This document shows, in pieces, positions 33,849-45,298 of a stretch of 64,000 nucleotides of DNA (position 1 is its first letter; every line of letters starts with the position of its first letter). The position numbers and the translations under genes are program-made. Where the stretch lies: assembly GCA_039111635.1 (NCBI GenBank), contig JBCAQO010000011.1, forward strand, positions 124,001 to 188,000. Reading direction: 5' to 3'. The notes beneath the pieces were generated by a model, which was not told the origin of the DNA, did no database searches, and was given only the letters and a program-made list of their open reading frames with translations. This DNA comes from Heterobasidion occidentale (taxonomy: Eukaryota; Basidiomycota; Agaricomycetes; Russulales; Bondarzewiaceae).

Positions 33849-35390
33849 TCAATTTTGGAGTTCCTGAACTACAGATTTGGCCTCGTAATTGACTCGGTTT
33901 GAGGTGTGACTGGTGCTGGGAGACTCAAGGGAGTGTAACGTGACAATTTTGTCGAAGCGATGGTTTGCGTCTTCGTCCACTGTCGAGCAAGGTTGTACCA
34001 CCGCGGTGGATGGAGGGGAAGCAAAATCGATGCCTGTCTTGATATGGTTGAGCGTGACCTCAGGCGAGTCCCAGAGCGAGCGCTGGTAGTGGACTAGGAC
34101 GATAATGATCGTGGGGTATAAACCCTGAAACGTATAGATTTTAGTCCTAGAGTTGCTTGACTGATCACCCGTGAGAATGGCACTCACGACTAGCTGATTT
34201 CCGACGGAGCTGAGAACGGTGCTCGCCGTCCCTGCTACTGTAGAGGAGGAAGTGATTGGCAAGAAGTCGAAGATCTGCGCCACCTGTCGAATTTCACGAC
34301 ATCATTCACCATCATCGGGGTGCGATTATGAGCGACCTACCCATAGAGCGAAATAGATCGCGCCTGACTCAACAAGCAGCACCAGCACTTTCTCAACTCG
34401 TGTCCTTCGAGCAGTATCTCCGAATGATGCCTTGATCAGTCTACGATGTTGCCTTTCTCAACGACACCAATTAGCAATGTTATTAGTACTAGGCGAGAAT
34501 AGGGCTCCTCTCACCATGTCTTCCATGCGATCAAACAAGTAGCCAGGCCATTTGCTGCCATCGAAAGTACATAGCTCGCGAGGTTCACGTTTAGACAAAG
34601 GGCAGGCATCCCAGCAGAAAATTCAGAATGACGTTGCACAGCGCAGCCAAGGAAGACGAAAGAAGTAGCTGTATGTGGTCGACTATGTCATGGAAGTATC
34701 CATCGCGTATATAATGATGTCACGTACTGAAAGACGCCAGGATTAAGAGAATGCCTAAATACACAATGTAGATGGCATTTCCACTGGCTTGCGACAACGT
34801 CCGAGCTCTCCAAAGAACTACCGAGTCTCCGATGCTGAACTGAGGTCAGGGGCATAAGCATTGATACCTCTAGATGAAACTTCGGCGCACCTCGACAGAA
34901 AAAAGGGTGTCTTGAACCCAATCGAATCGCGCCGCGTAATTGCCTGCAGCTCTTTCTCTGTCGACGAGTGGAAGACCAGGGTTCAATATGAACCAATGCC
35001 TCACTTCTTGAATCACAGTAGCGATGTTCAACGCCATCACGGTAGTAGACATAGAGAACATGATAAGTGTCACTATCAGCATAGTGACGTTTGCCTTCGA
35101 TTTTGATCCCTGTCGCCTGCGAATATGGTCAGTGTGCACGGTCTTTGGGGAAGTCAAACTCGAGGTGAACGATGCTGCACCAAAGGCTATGTGTTGAGAA
35201 ACAGATGAGGACCGAGTACATGCCTGTACACAGATTTGGATCGGATATCGTCAGATTACGGAAGTGCCGTCGTACCGTGGAACCATATCTCAAACAGCAG
35301 ACCGAATGTATTCGACAGTATCTTCTGTCCGAGGCTGACGAGCTCAAGCGAAGAGACCGTAGTATCGCTCGAAGGACCTGAGGTTGACAT
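33849..35390 (-). CDS. multi-pass membrane protein of an unnamed basidiomycete family
   Basis: Read on the minus strand from ATG at 35390, the exons join through consensus introns. They give MSTSGPSSDTTVSSLELVSL, MYSVLICFSTHSLW, then VTMLIVTLIMFSMSTTVMAL, FDWVQDTLFSVEFSIGDSVVLWRA, GNAIYIVYLGILLILASF, LASYVLSMAANGLATCLIAWKTW, RTRVEKVLVLLVESGAIYFALW, SSTVAGTASTVL and finally LYPTIIIVLVHYQRSLWD with a hydrophilic tail. About seven hydrophobic segments are visible. This layout is common among multicopy agaricomycete membrane proteins with no known function. An enzyme or receptor role cannot be assigned. It is convergent with SSN3. Exact boundaries of the middle exons are less certain than the start and stop. 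Confidence 0.7.
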
Positions 35391-37139
35391 GTCGTAGGGG
35401 ATGCAAAGGGCCGGGTGGGAGACCGACGAAACGCTTGACTCCAGAAAGTAAATATAACGAGGCGTCTGGCGTTATATGTCCGCGGAGATAGTTCTGATTT
35501 GATTGGGTAAAAGCACAGCCATCTTTGCTCTGCGCCGAGGTCTATGGAATGAAAGCGCTCGTTGATTATGAAGTACGATTGGCGCTAGGTCATTTGAGTC
35601 AAGATGCGTCGAGGCTACTCACAGTATGTCCAAAATCGACTTCATTTACTGTACAATATCAACGTTTTGGAGAGTCAGCGAGTGTATTGAACTATGAGGG
35701 CATTCGCCGAGTGCGTTGGTTTGACTTTCGTATGCGGGATGCGCAATGACCTGGATCTGTATGAACTGATAAGCGATGTGTAGAGCGCCTGACGCAAAAG
35801 GATGACGTCTCGGCGAAACAAGTCACAACCCACCTCAAGCCGAGTCATGTGTCCAAGAATGCATTGACAAGCAGGAGTCTCTAAACTGTGGCTCGCCTGG
35901 AGCTTGGGATTGTCGTTCTGAAATGATGATGCCATAGATAAGGAAGCCGTACAATATTTAGTATCGCGCACAGTCAGTCGCTGTTTGGCACCTCGAAGGA
36001 CGTAGTGGTTTCAGTACCTAGAATGATGACGAAACGCATAGATATGGTGGAGCTCCCATGGTTGACAACATGGATACTTAACTTACCTCGTCGTGTTGAG
36101 GAAGTGAACCTTAGTCAAACAGTTCCCTCCACATTTAGCATTGAGCGCTTATGCATTGGGGCGTAAAAAAGATCAAATGTTGAGGCCAGCTACGTACTCG
36201 CATAACCTGCATGGCAAGGCACACTGCACAGCGCTATCATGCATGGATAGCACTTTGTAGGGAAATGGTAGACGCACGGAGGCATTGAAAGGACGGAGTA
36301 TTGTAGATAGCACAGGCCGTGGTTGTGGATCATAAATATAAGGACAGAGACTGGCGGAATGACAGGAGACCGGCAGTGGATGCGGAAAGGGGACTGTTCT
36401 GACATGATGGCAGAAATCCTGTCGGGATCAAATAAAGTCAGTGAATTGAATGATGATGGGGTGAATAAGTAGAGAAGGACTGACCGTAAACCATTCACGC
36501 ACTAACTAACGTCAGACATTTTTGCACGCACTTGATAAGAGGCTGCTAGGCTCGGCGAGATGAAAGGAAAGTCTGAGGAACGTACGCGCGTCTCAAAAAG
36601 GAAGTCGTGCGCAACGGCGCGCATCACTCGCGCATCTCGCAGCACTCGCCTCTGCTTGTACTCACGGAGCACCTTCTGCCTCCTGCGCATCCGTCATCCA
36701 TCATCTTCACCATTTCCAGATGTATGCTGGCGCTTAAAACACGCCCAACTTCGGGTGTCGCCAGCTCATTTTGATGCAGAAGGCTTAATCAAAATCTGCA
36801 CAACTACCTCCTCGCTTGCCACGACGCACCCGTCTTCATAGCCTCCACTAAAACAACAGCCTCTTCCTCAGAGTTAATCATAATCGCCAGGAGTGCAACA
36901 CATCCTCCAAATGAGTGCAACAAGCGGCCGCTCTAGTGCTCTTTGTACTCGTGCTATAGATGGCTGGAAGATTATGACAGTATTATGACCTACCCTATGC
37001 GACAAGCGTGCCCTGCTTGTCAAGCTGTCAAAACATACCGAATTCATTGAGCGTGCCTCATAGGACCTACTCTTCGACTTTTCAATTATCCTGCCTCAAG
37101 ACAACGCGTAATTTGTAAACTTCCGACGCCGCGTCTACC
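35391..37139. other. 1.75 kb region without supported gene
   Basis: Several short open frames occur on both strands (for example 35525-35749 plus, 35675-35971 minus, 36560-36841 plus), but none has a recognisable motif or a convincing chain of exons. The region ends at the right arm of the inverted duplication. Confidence 0.4.
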
Positions 37140-37322
37140 CACATGGTGAGCATACCTCCATGCGCGAGGTCTCTCAACTTTTCTTTGTTTGAGGTTTTGT
37201 CACGCATGTGTAGCGCACTGACCTTCTACAAGGCCTTCAGTGATCAGGAAACGTGGATAGACGGAACAATAGAGCCCGTCGACCTTGTAGTGGTCTTAGC
37301 TCACGTGGGCCAGGAGGTCTTG

Positions 37323-37330
37323 TATAAAAG
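37323..37330 (+). promoter_or_regulatory. TATA box of the right-arm F-box-like pseudogene
   Basis: TATAAAAG 108 bases upstream of the ATG at 37438. It parallels the box at 26770-26778. Confidence 0.5.
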
Positions 37331-37437
37331 GCACTCTTATTTTGCTTCGTCGCAGGTTTTTATCCTCGTCTTCAAACTCACTCGACGCGCCACCCATCGT
37401 CAATCGCTCGAACATTCACTAATCTTCCTCTCCGCTA

Positions 37438-38650
37438 TGGGTCAATACTGGCAACCAACAAATTTTGATAAATGCGTCCATATGAGCTTGGGCAAACTAG
37501 GAGAAGGCTTCTTTGACGGAAGCCTCACGTCTCTGGACGAGCGTTTACAACGCCTTCCTGAAGTAAAACTCGCCGACCTTTCTGCCCTAGACGTGTCCCC
37601 AGAAGCCTCTGGATCGTATGTATACCGTTCTCTGCCATCACTTGTCTCGTTCTTGACCTTGCCTGCTCTCTTGTCCAGGCTCACGCGCAGCAGAAAACGC
37701 AAACTATCCGAAGAGGCAGACACCCCACCATCGAAGCGTAGCAGGCTGCTTCGACTTCACCGCAATCCTCACTTGGAGCTCTCGAGTTCGTGACGCTCGA
37801 AACCAGATTCGACCGTGGCCTCCCCCTTCACCTCGCTTCCAAACGAGATTATCATGATGACATATTCCCATATTCCCGACTGCATGTCCACCATATTCCT
37901 CGCATTGACATGCCATCGACACTGGCAGATAGGCCGACCGTTCATTCAATCCCGCGTTCAAGAAGCGTCCAACTGGTCTGGCAATCGCATCATCTGCTTG
38001 GGTGACTACTGCGTTCCCTGCGATACCCCGCCTTCTCTGGAGCTGACGAAAGCGGAGGAGACTTCGCTGCTCGTTCTAGACGAGATTGAATTCGAGGACG
38101 AGGACGATGACACCGAAGACGGGATAATTCCTCATATATCGCTATACGAATATGCGGAACAGCAGTTCAAGAACGAGAGCAGCTTCAACCTTTGTTATGA
38201 ACTCAGGGAAACCCTGTTAAAAGGATCGTGGACAGATAAGACCGACTACTCACTTTTTGGATTCTCGCCGACATCTTCACACCTGGGCCGCCGGAATCAT
38301 CGTTGGACCAGCTTATCCTCCGTAATCTCACTACAGGTGAATATATGGGCGGAAAGGCTTTTCAGAGGACCAAGAGCCTCTGGCTCAAGCAAAATCCTTA
38401 CTCAGATCTAGCGGAAAGGCCTAAAGATTTCAGTTTTGGCCAGATTATTGTCATGCGCGCGAGTTGGTCTGCTGAGGGCGGCACTGCGATGGGATATACC
38501 GGAAATCTGCATCGAGGAGTATGGGCCGGCCATAGATTTGACATCGTACCGGCGAGTGAAATGCAGAAGGATAAGTCGAAGCGGGAGTGGAAGGACGTGA
38601 GCAAGGAGGTATTGCCTCAAATCGTTGCGATATGGGACGCTGAGAGATAG
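37438..38650 (+). pseudogene. F-box-like protein, pseudogene (right-arm copy)
   Basis: Starts MGQYWQPTNFDKCVHMSLGK and keeps the first intron (GTATGT donor near 37617, AG near 37680). Relative to the left-arm gene it has two lesions. A TGG codon is TGA at about 37792, just before the F-box segment (SLPNEIIMMTYSHIPDCM). A single-base deletion sits near 38258 after the DYSLF codons, shifting the frame before QLILRNLTTGEYMGGKA. The C-terminal part stays open from about 38303 to the stop at 38650, so decay appears recent. Confidence 0.75.
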
Positions 38651-39084
38651 ATGGTGGTCCTCTACATGCGGAAGCATTAATTGCTTCATATCTTCCCTCT
38701 GTACACTGCCTCGCACACAGAACTGAACTTTCACGGGTCTCCGACGTTTGCTGTGCTGACCGAAAATTGTGTATCCATCAACATAATCAGGATGAGGATA
38801 TTTTGAAGTCCACTCGACGTCATAATTGTGAATCCTAGTCCACTTTGTATTGCGACACAAAATCGCCTTCTTGATGCACCGCAGTGCTCCCATGCGCGCT
38901 GCCTATCAGGATATCATAGTCAAGCTATGCATAACGACGCAGACGGCTTGGTAGACAGAGGTAGAGTCGCCATGGGCACGTCCAGGACATCGTAAATTCG
39001 CAGGAGTGTGCGTACGAGATCTGCAGCAAGCTGATTTCGCCAGCAGCGGTATGCACTGAAGCGTCCAAGCCTCAGGTGCAAGTC
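38651..39084. other. flank of the right-arm F-box pseudogene
   Basis: Non-coding, homologous in inverted orientation to about 25196-25465. A minus-strand open frame across 38408-38893 overlaps the pseudogene and is not supported as a gene. Confidence 0.35.
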
Positions 39085-39300
39085 GTTGGTTAGCCGCCTA
39101 GATCACAAGAGCGTGATATCGATGTTTGCGTCCTTGCGTTCAATGTCGGGCATACAATCGAGCAAAGTACCGACAGAGAACAAGTCCAAGTTCGCCGCGC
39201 CGGGGCCATCATTGAAATGGCGCCCTCGAAGCTTGAGTACGCGTACAAGGATATCAGTCAAGTTGATGCAGGTCTTGTATGGCCGCTTGTCCATCATGCA
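39085..39300 (-). pseudogene. M28 protease relic, right arm
   Basis: The minus strand reads MMDKRPYKTCINLTDILVRV, then a diverged stretch, GAANLDLFSVGTLLDCMPDI and ERKDAN. This matches the intact protease exon (MMGKRLYKTYVDLTNIIVRV, ADDALSVGVMLDCM). The zinc-site AHLDS motif is lost. It mirrors the left-arm relic at 24901-25195, and both have an ERK-type replacement after the conserved DCM/D-MH position. Confidence 0.75.
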
Positions 39301-40218
39301 TCATATCAGAGCAGGTCAAAGTTGTATCCGCGCATATTTTCGCATCTACAGTCCGAGCGTAGAGATGTGAGAATTGGGAATAGACCCACCGACGACTTCC
39401 GCTCTCCTTCCGCCCTCCAGCCGCTTTCTGAGTCCATGCTTAATTCAATACTTCTTCGCATTCTCGTTTCATCGCATGTGTTTAGTCAATTCATTGTGCT
39501 GACGGTGTGGAGACCCAGAAGTATATTAGATGTGTCCTACACTTGCAGCCTCGGAGAGTTATGAGAGGTAACAGGAGGGAAGAGACCAGGTCGACACCTG
39601 TCGACACCGCCAATTCCCGATAGCTCAGAAGAGTATTAGATGCAGGCGGAAAATTTGGTACATACAATTTGATCGGATGACTCGGGGAGAGCTGACATCA
39701 GATTAGCGTTCAAGATGGCGCGTCTACCTACTGTCTACCTTCTCGAAATAGGTTTCAGATCCAGACACATGGTAATGGTGCTACACAAGCACCAACGAGC
39801 TGCGAGAGCACAGAACCACGGTGAAGCGCTCATGATCGAGTGATGGCAAGTCTTTGATGCTGAAGGTTTAGGCCAATGTCAATCGGTAGCTAGATTGATG
39901 AGCAGTGAACAGCGTGCATCAAGGAGATTTACTCTTCGTTGTCCAACTGAGGAGCGCCGAGTGGCCAAGCGTGATTCCCTCTTGTGGACTCGTGCGAAGT
40001 TTGAATTTTCAAATTCAAAACCGTACCGCCAACGGCCCCATACAGTATGCCCAGGTATGCCCTGTGTAAAGACGATTAGGACCATGCATCACTATGCACC
40101 ACCTTGTGTGCTTTCTTGCATGGAAGCATTGAAAAGCTCCCCATCAGCCTTATGGTCTCCTTTTACCCTCTACCCTGCTCATGCAAGTCAGCCTTACAGA
40201 ATCTCCCAAAAAAAACGG
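39301..40218. other. right-arm flank upstream of the NLR relic
   Basis: Non-coding. It includes a GGTCGACACCTGTCGACACC segment near 39589 that matches the left arm in inverted orientation, and a stretch near 39960-40120 homologous to the NLR upstream region. Confidence 0.4.
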
Positions 40219-40560
40219 ATGGCCGACATAAATCGCATCTGGGGAGATGGTGTCAACAAGTATACCTCCAATACTGAGGGGAAACTTTCAAGCGAGCTCA
40301 TAGGAATCTCTAGATGGTGCATTTGGTTTGGTCAAGCAGGAAAGGGCGAAGTTCGAGACGTATTGAAAGTAGTATGATGGGATCCGAGAGGCGGCAAAGC
40401 CTGTGTTGAGTTTTGTACAACTACTTTCACAGGCAGCAGGAGAAAGTACCGGCGTGGTGAGCGTTGCCATTCGTGCCTACTCAACGATGTTGGTGAGAAG
40501 CCATTTCCAGCGGCGAAGGCGATTGGCTGGCGTCTTGTTCATTGTGGGTCCTATCCTTGA
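40219..40560 (+). pseudogene. NLR N-terminal (Goodbye-like) relic
   Basis: The plus strand reads MADINRIWGDGVNKYTSNTE, then KLSSEL, and soon loses frame. Further fragments align with the intact NLR: KPVLSF-like sequence near 40400, a TGGTGAGCGTTGCC intron start near 40456 and CCAGCGGCGAAGGC near 40505. Several frameshifts and stops and loss of everything downstream make it non-functional. It is the mirror copy of the first two exons of the gene at 18371-22921. Confidence 0.8.
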
Positions 40561-41488
40561 TTCCTTGTACTGATTCTGACGTCTGAGGGCTTCATGCACG
40601 TTTTTGTGCTCGCTCTACTGACTAATCCATCATTGATCCAGTGCCTCGCCGCGTTAGTCACAGCTTTCTGGACCAGCAATTCGCTCAGTAAGGATTGCCC
40701 CGAATAATATTCGTCTTGTAAATTGATGATTTGATGCGACTGACCAACGTGCATATATCGACTGTTTTCACCCCAGTTACAGCACGTTCTCTGTGACACT
40801 TTTCATGCTGGGTCCTCATGTATGCTTTCACTCTTTGAAGGCATTGTCAAGCCGACACAACAATGCGATGCGGTTCTGTCTTTGATTTCACAGCAACTTT
40901 TCCCATCAGACTTCTACATTTGGCGACAATGACCGTGGCCCGATATTATCCTGTGCCACCTCACCTTTACACTTCACAGCATTGTCACTTCGCGCTCTTG
41001 AAGTTGCTGCGCAAATGGTTCAAAAGGCATCCATCAAGTGAGCACTCGCCCTCGAGGCTCAGGGTATGTGACCAATCTTCCGTACCGTGTGCAACTTCAA
41101 TTCTCAGCCATAGTCTTGCTGAAGTGTACCTCGACGGCTCGCATCGCCTGTATTTTCCAAGTATGTAACTTTGTTCAGGTTAAACTTCATGGTGCTGAAA
41201 GATTGCAAGGCAGACGACTGTCAGACCAGGCAGTTCCCGAGAGTTTGGTCACCGGTATATTGACGGTCGGTCACCAATGGCCGAGAACTGAAGGCATGAG
41301 CGCTGTGAATGCCCACCACGACCCTTCCGCTGCTGCGGTCCTGAAAACGGCATTTCCCCCTCAGTGCAGTGTTCATCTGCAGTCTGAACCAAGTATATAA
41401 ATCTAGCGGCGTGTTCGAGGTGGTTCCTTCATCTGCATCTGTCTCTAATCCCACTTTCTCCATTGACCGCCTTTTTATTCACTGATCC
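40561..41488. other. spacer between the inverted arm and the RTA1-like gene
   Basis: About 0.93 kb with scattered short open frames on both strands but no recognisable motif. Presumably includes the promoter of the downstream exporter gene. Confidence 0.4.
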
Positions 41489-42956
41489 ATGAGTAAGCTT
41501 CCTCTTTTATCACGTCACATCATGCAATATACAGTATTGAAATTGTTTTTTTGCTCTAGGTTCTAGTTCGAATACAACCATTCCGGATGTTGCCTTGCTA
41601 TCACCCTACAACTATGTTCCGACCGAATGGATATGCATTCTCATTCTCGTGCTCTTCATAATCTCTACGTGTGAGGAAAAGCCTCGATCTCTTGCCAAGC
41701 TGTCATCGTTTTCTGACGTCCGGTCTCTTGAACCCTTCACAGGCGCGCATGCCGTCGAGGCCACCATATTTCGGATTTGGTGGCTTTTCCCCACCGCAGT
41801 TCTTTCTGGCATCATGGAGATCTTAGGCTGGAGTGGACGAGTGTGGTCAAGTCGGAACCCGACCCTGCAAGACCCTTTTTGATGCAGTAAGGCTTTCCAA
41901 CGCATTTTTGGTGGATCGAGAGGTGAACAGGTTTGTGTAGGATCTGCATGACAATCATTGGTCCTACACCGTTGCTGGCAGCAAACTTCGTTCTCTTGGG
42001 CCAGATCATTCCGATGCTTGGGTCTCAGTACAGTCGCCTGACCGCTAGAATGTGTGAGTACGTGTCTTTTCCGATTGCCTGCCTGTTCTTAAACGTGTTG
42101 TTCCAGATACAATTGTCTTCTGCACATGCGTACGTGGTGCGCCTGTGATCACGTTATTTTGACCTATAAGTCATGTACATCATTATTCCAGGATGTGACT
42201 GCGCTTGTCATACAAGCAGCGGGCGGAGGCATAGCAGCATCAGCGACTGACGAAAAGGGGACTAAATTGGTGAGAAATGATCTTGACTGTCTCATCGAGC
42301 GGATCAGTGATATTCGAGACAGGGCGCCAATATTATGCTGGCTGGCATTGCCATTCAACTAGGTCCATATTGTCTTCAATGCTCATGTGTCGATTCCTTG
42401 ATTCACAAGTCCCGAATTTTGCAGTCGCGATCGTGATCTACATGGCCCTTGCAACTGAGATACTCGTTCGCTACAGTCTGAGGTCGCCAGTCCGCGATCC
42501 CGCCGGTGCCAGTCCTTGGGCATCGACATCAGTCGATGTCCTTGACACGAGAGTCAAACTGATGATATCTGGACTAGGCATGATAACAATCTTCCTCTTA
42601 ATTCGGTGCGTGCATATATGCACATCATGGCTCTCCGCATTCATCCCACATTTCCTCTAGCTCAATATACCGCTTGATCGAGCTGAGCGACGGCTGGAAC
42701 GGGCGCATCATTTCAACACAAGTCTACTTCAGTGAGCGCAATCCTTGTTACCTTGTCAGCACATTCTAACAGACACATCACCTCCCTTTCAGACGTCCTA
42801 GATGGAGGAATGGTCATTTTGGCAACATACACTCTCAACTTTTTCCATCCCGGATTCTTACTGCGGCCATCGCATAGAGTGCGCGAGTACCTATCAGAGA
42901 CGACGTTGCCACTCGAGAAGCGGCATGGTGATAGTAATCCGAAGATTATTGCATAG
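41489..42956 (+). CDS. RTA1-like lipid-translocating exporter family protein, with an apparent frameshift
   Basis: Seven-helix membrane protein of the fungal RTA1/RTM1 family. The start exon is only 4 bases (41489-41492), joining 41560-41670, then 41743 onward and six or so further exons to TAG at 42954. The protein reads MSSSNTTIPDVALLSPYNYV-PTEWICILILVLFIIST, then IFRIWWLFPTAVLSGIMEIL, GWSGRVWSSRNPTLQDPF, QICMTIIGPTPLLAANFVLL, QYSRLTARMYTIVFCTCDVT, LVIQAAGGGIAASATDEKG, NIMLAGIAIQL, SIYRLIELSDGWNGRI and GGMVILATYTLNFFHPGFLL. This is a strong family match. One defect: at 41876-41880 a T-run is one base short, giving PF-stop where the family has PFLMQ. It could be a sequencing error or a real inactivating mutation. 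RTA1-like proteins are linked to drug or sphingoid-base resistance. Confidence 0.85.
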
Positions 42957-43413
42957 AGTGTTGTTTGCTAATATACGGACTTCTTTGAGGAGAACAATGA
43001 GCATGCGAGGACTGTCAATGGACGAGATACTGACGATACAACCACTTACTACTCCCATATACTATAGACTTGTATAATCCATGTGAGGTAAATAGTTGTC
43101 TAAGCCCACACCGCACAAACAATTGACCTACCAGATCGAAATTCGAAAGTCTCTAGTGACTGGTGGGTCACTGTTAAACAGAAAAGGAAGAAGTTGGAAC
43201 GACAGCACAGGCTGAGACTCAGACTCGAAGTCGAAATGCTTTGTGACGCAGCATTTGTAAAGGATTGGTATGTTCCCTGCGATGGCCGGTAGAGGGGACG
43301 AGGATGTCAGGAGGAGAATCGGAAACGAATCGGTATGTCGTATCTGGAAGGGCTGAGTCGCCTTAAAATCGCAGGGGGCTATGGTCCCTCGTTCTGTGAC
43401 CTAGCACGAAAAG
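42957..43413. other. intergenic region between convergent genes
   Basis: About 0.46 kb between the stops of the RTA1-like gene and the APH-type kinase. No gene is supported. Confidence 0.4.
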
Positions 43414-44781
43414 TCAGATTCCACCCTTGTGTTCAGAGAAAACAAAAAATAATCTCTCTTCGAGATCTAGTTTCTCCGTAATCCATGTTATAAGATCGAA
43501 GGGAAACCTTCCACGCCACGCCACATCCCATTCGTGCTTCTCGTGCTTTTCCAGCCAGACTTCCGCATTACTAGGGTACTTGTGGCATAAAGAATAGAAG
43601 ATCGCCCTCAATTCCACTCCCAACCAGTAGTGACGAAAAAGCTCCATGCTCCGCTCAGCAAGCTGTAGACGGAAATGAGCGTGCAGCCGAGCATCTGCTG
43701 GAGTATCATCTGCGTATCCTAGTCGGCCGTCCTGGTCATCAGTCATCAGAAATCGGTCCGAATCATCATTGAACCATCCGCAACCGACGGCCGCAAGCCA
43801 AGCAGGACGAAACCCAGCCATCTCCCAGTCAATCACTCCCGTGATTCCGCCGCTCCCAGGGTCTACGAGGATGTTCCAGCTGCTGAGGTCACCATGAGAG
43901 AAATGGAAGGTGTCACCCTGGTAGGCGTTGGATGACAATACAAAGCCCCGATAGAGCGGCCGAATGGCGTGGTACACTTCGAACACCTTCTCGAAAGCCC
44001 ATCGCTCCAGCTTGTCGTCTGATCGTGGGCGGGTGACCGCGAAAGGCGAATGCCTCCAAGAACTCCAACTCAGACTTCAACCTGCATCTGGATGGCGAGA
44101 CCTGTCACGGATTATCAAGGAAGTCAAAATGACAACGGGGGAACTGCTAGTGGAAATTGCGATCATCTCGTCCGCGCTTAGGAATAAGACTACCGCTGTG
44201 GGTGGCTGCGATGTTAAACAAAGACGACATGATGGTCGCCACTTCTGTTGCCGTGCGCAGTTTTTCCTGAAAAGTGAGGCTTGCAAAGCAATCCCCGGGT
44301 GTCTCACCATGGACGTATTCCATCAAGATCCACTCAGCCCGAACAGGGTTTTGGGGCGATGAGCAATACAAGTATACCTGCGGTACTGGTATATTGGTGC
44401 GTGCTAATTTGAGTTAAATACGTCAGTGCTGCCGATGGTGCGAACATCGTGACGCAAAGTCTTCGGGGACGTACATCTGACCATGACCATCGCCGCGCCT
44501 TCGGCTTCGGTCTTGACTGCCTCACGGACAGGAAGCACTATGCATCCAGCGACTTTCAGGTCGTTCTCCATCGTGAACAAGAACACGCGGGCGTATGACC
44601 CGTTGTGGTTCAGGGGGGTGCGGAAACGGACATCTGAATGAAAGTGATCACGGGCGGTATGCTCGAGCGCGTCAAGATCAGCGTGAGTAGCGTCTCATCA
44701 GCGTGGTCGCGACTGGCATGAACATGAGACGACAATGAATTGAGGTGGCTCGCCATCTTCGATGTTGAGCAAGGTGAACAT
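43414..44781 (-). CDS. APH-type phosphotransferase (aminoglycoside phosphotransferase / choline-kinase-like fold)
   Basis: Small-molecule kinase of the fungal APH family. The minus-strand exons read, in order, a possible start MFTLLNIEDGEPPQF, then FHSDVRFRTPLNHNGSYARV, FLFTMENDLKVAGCIVLPVR, AMVMVRSRTNIPVPQVYLYC, VRAEWILMEYVHGETPGDCF, LERWAFEKVFEVYHAIRPLY, FHFSHGDLSSWNILVDPGSG (catalytic HGDLxxxNI), and ITGVIDWEMAGFRPAW (metal-binding DWE), ending at the stop near 43414. The substrate is unknown; in fungi these proteins occur both alone and in resistance or metabolite clusters. The 5' exon choice (start at 44781) and the exon between 44050 and 44150 are uncertain. Confidence 0.75.
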
Positions 44782-45298
44782 GGCTGTAAGTAGTCGTCAG
44801 CAAAAGTGCCAACGTGAGACTCCCTTACCGGGGTTACAGATTATATAATGCGGACGACCGTCTCGATACCCCATGACGTCGGTCGAGCGTGCATCAGTGC
44901 AGGTGAGTGGCCATTCGAGGCCTCTTCTGGTCGGGCTGATCCCATATGTGTCGGGAAATGCACACATTTCCTGTTATAAAACTTCCGGGTTTTCCTATCT
45001 TTTTCTATTTTTTTCTGCCTTTTTCTGTCTTTTTCTTGCTTTTCGCCAATTTGCTTACTGTCTTTCATGATTTCATGTCTCATCTTATGGAGCTTGACAA
45101 GCGGGATAAGTCAGAAAAAGCAATCTGTGTATGTCCTGATGCAAGCCGTCACCTGTCCGAAGTGAAAGGATCTCTGCACCGAAGCGCGGAAATTCTGAGT
45201 CTCCTTTTTGTATAGACTCACGAGCCGCTACAATTCTCGCAGGATTACAAAAAGAGTATGTTCAGAGACCGCAGAGAGATAACATCCCTCTACTATCA
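44782..45298. other. spacer with a T-rich tract
   Basis: About 0.5 kb between two minus-strand genes. A strongly pyrimidine-rich tract of repeated CTTTTTCT-like units lies at about 44995-45050. No gene is supported. Confidence 0.45.

Larger units (their letters stand above)
37140..40560. repeat. right arm of the large inverted duplication (degraded)
   Basis: Inverted counterpart of 22300-27010. It carries F-box-like pseudogene (plus), M28 relic (minus), NLR upstream flank and an NLR N-terminal relic (plus), in mirror order to the left arm. It is shorter because of deletions. Every gene copy in this arm has lesions, while the left arm keeps intact NLR and F-box genes. Confidence 0.8.

Noticed and set aside
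35391..36500. A second copy of the multi-pass membrane protein upstream of 35390
   Set aside because: Read on the minus strand, the fragments show no shared motifs with the intact gene and no chain of exons.
38408..38893. Minus-strand open frame of 161 residues in the right arm
   Set aside because: Half of it is antisense to the F-box pseudogene, and the matching left-arm region has no equivalent open frame.
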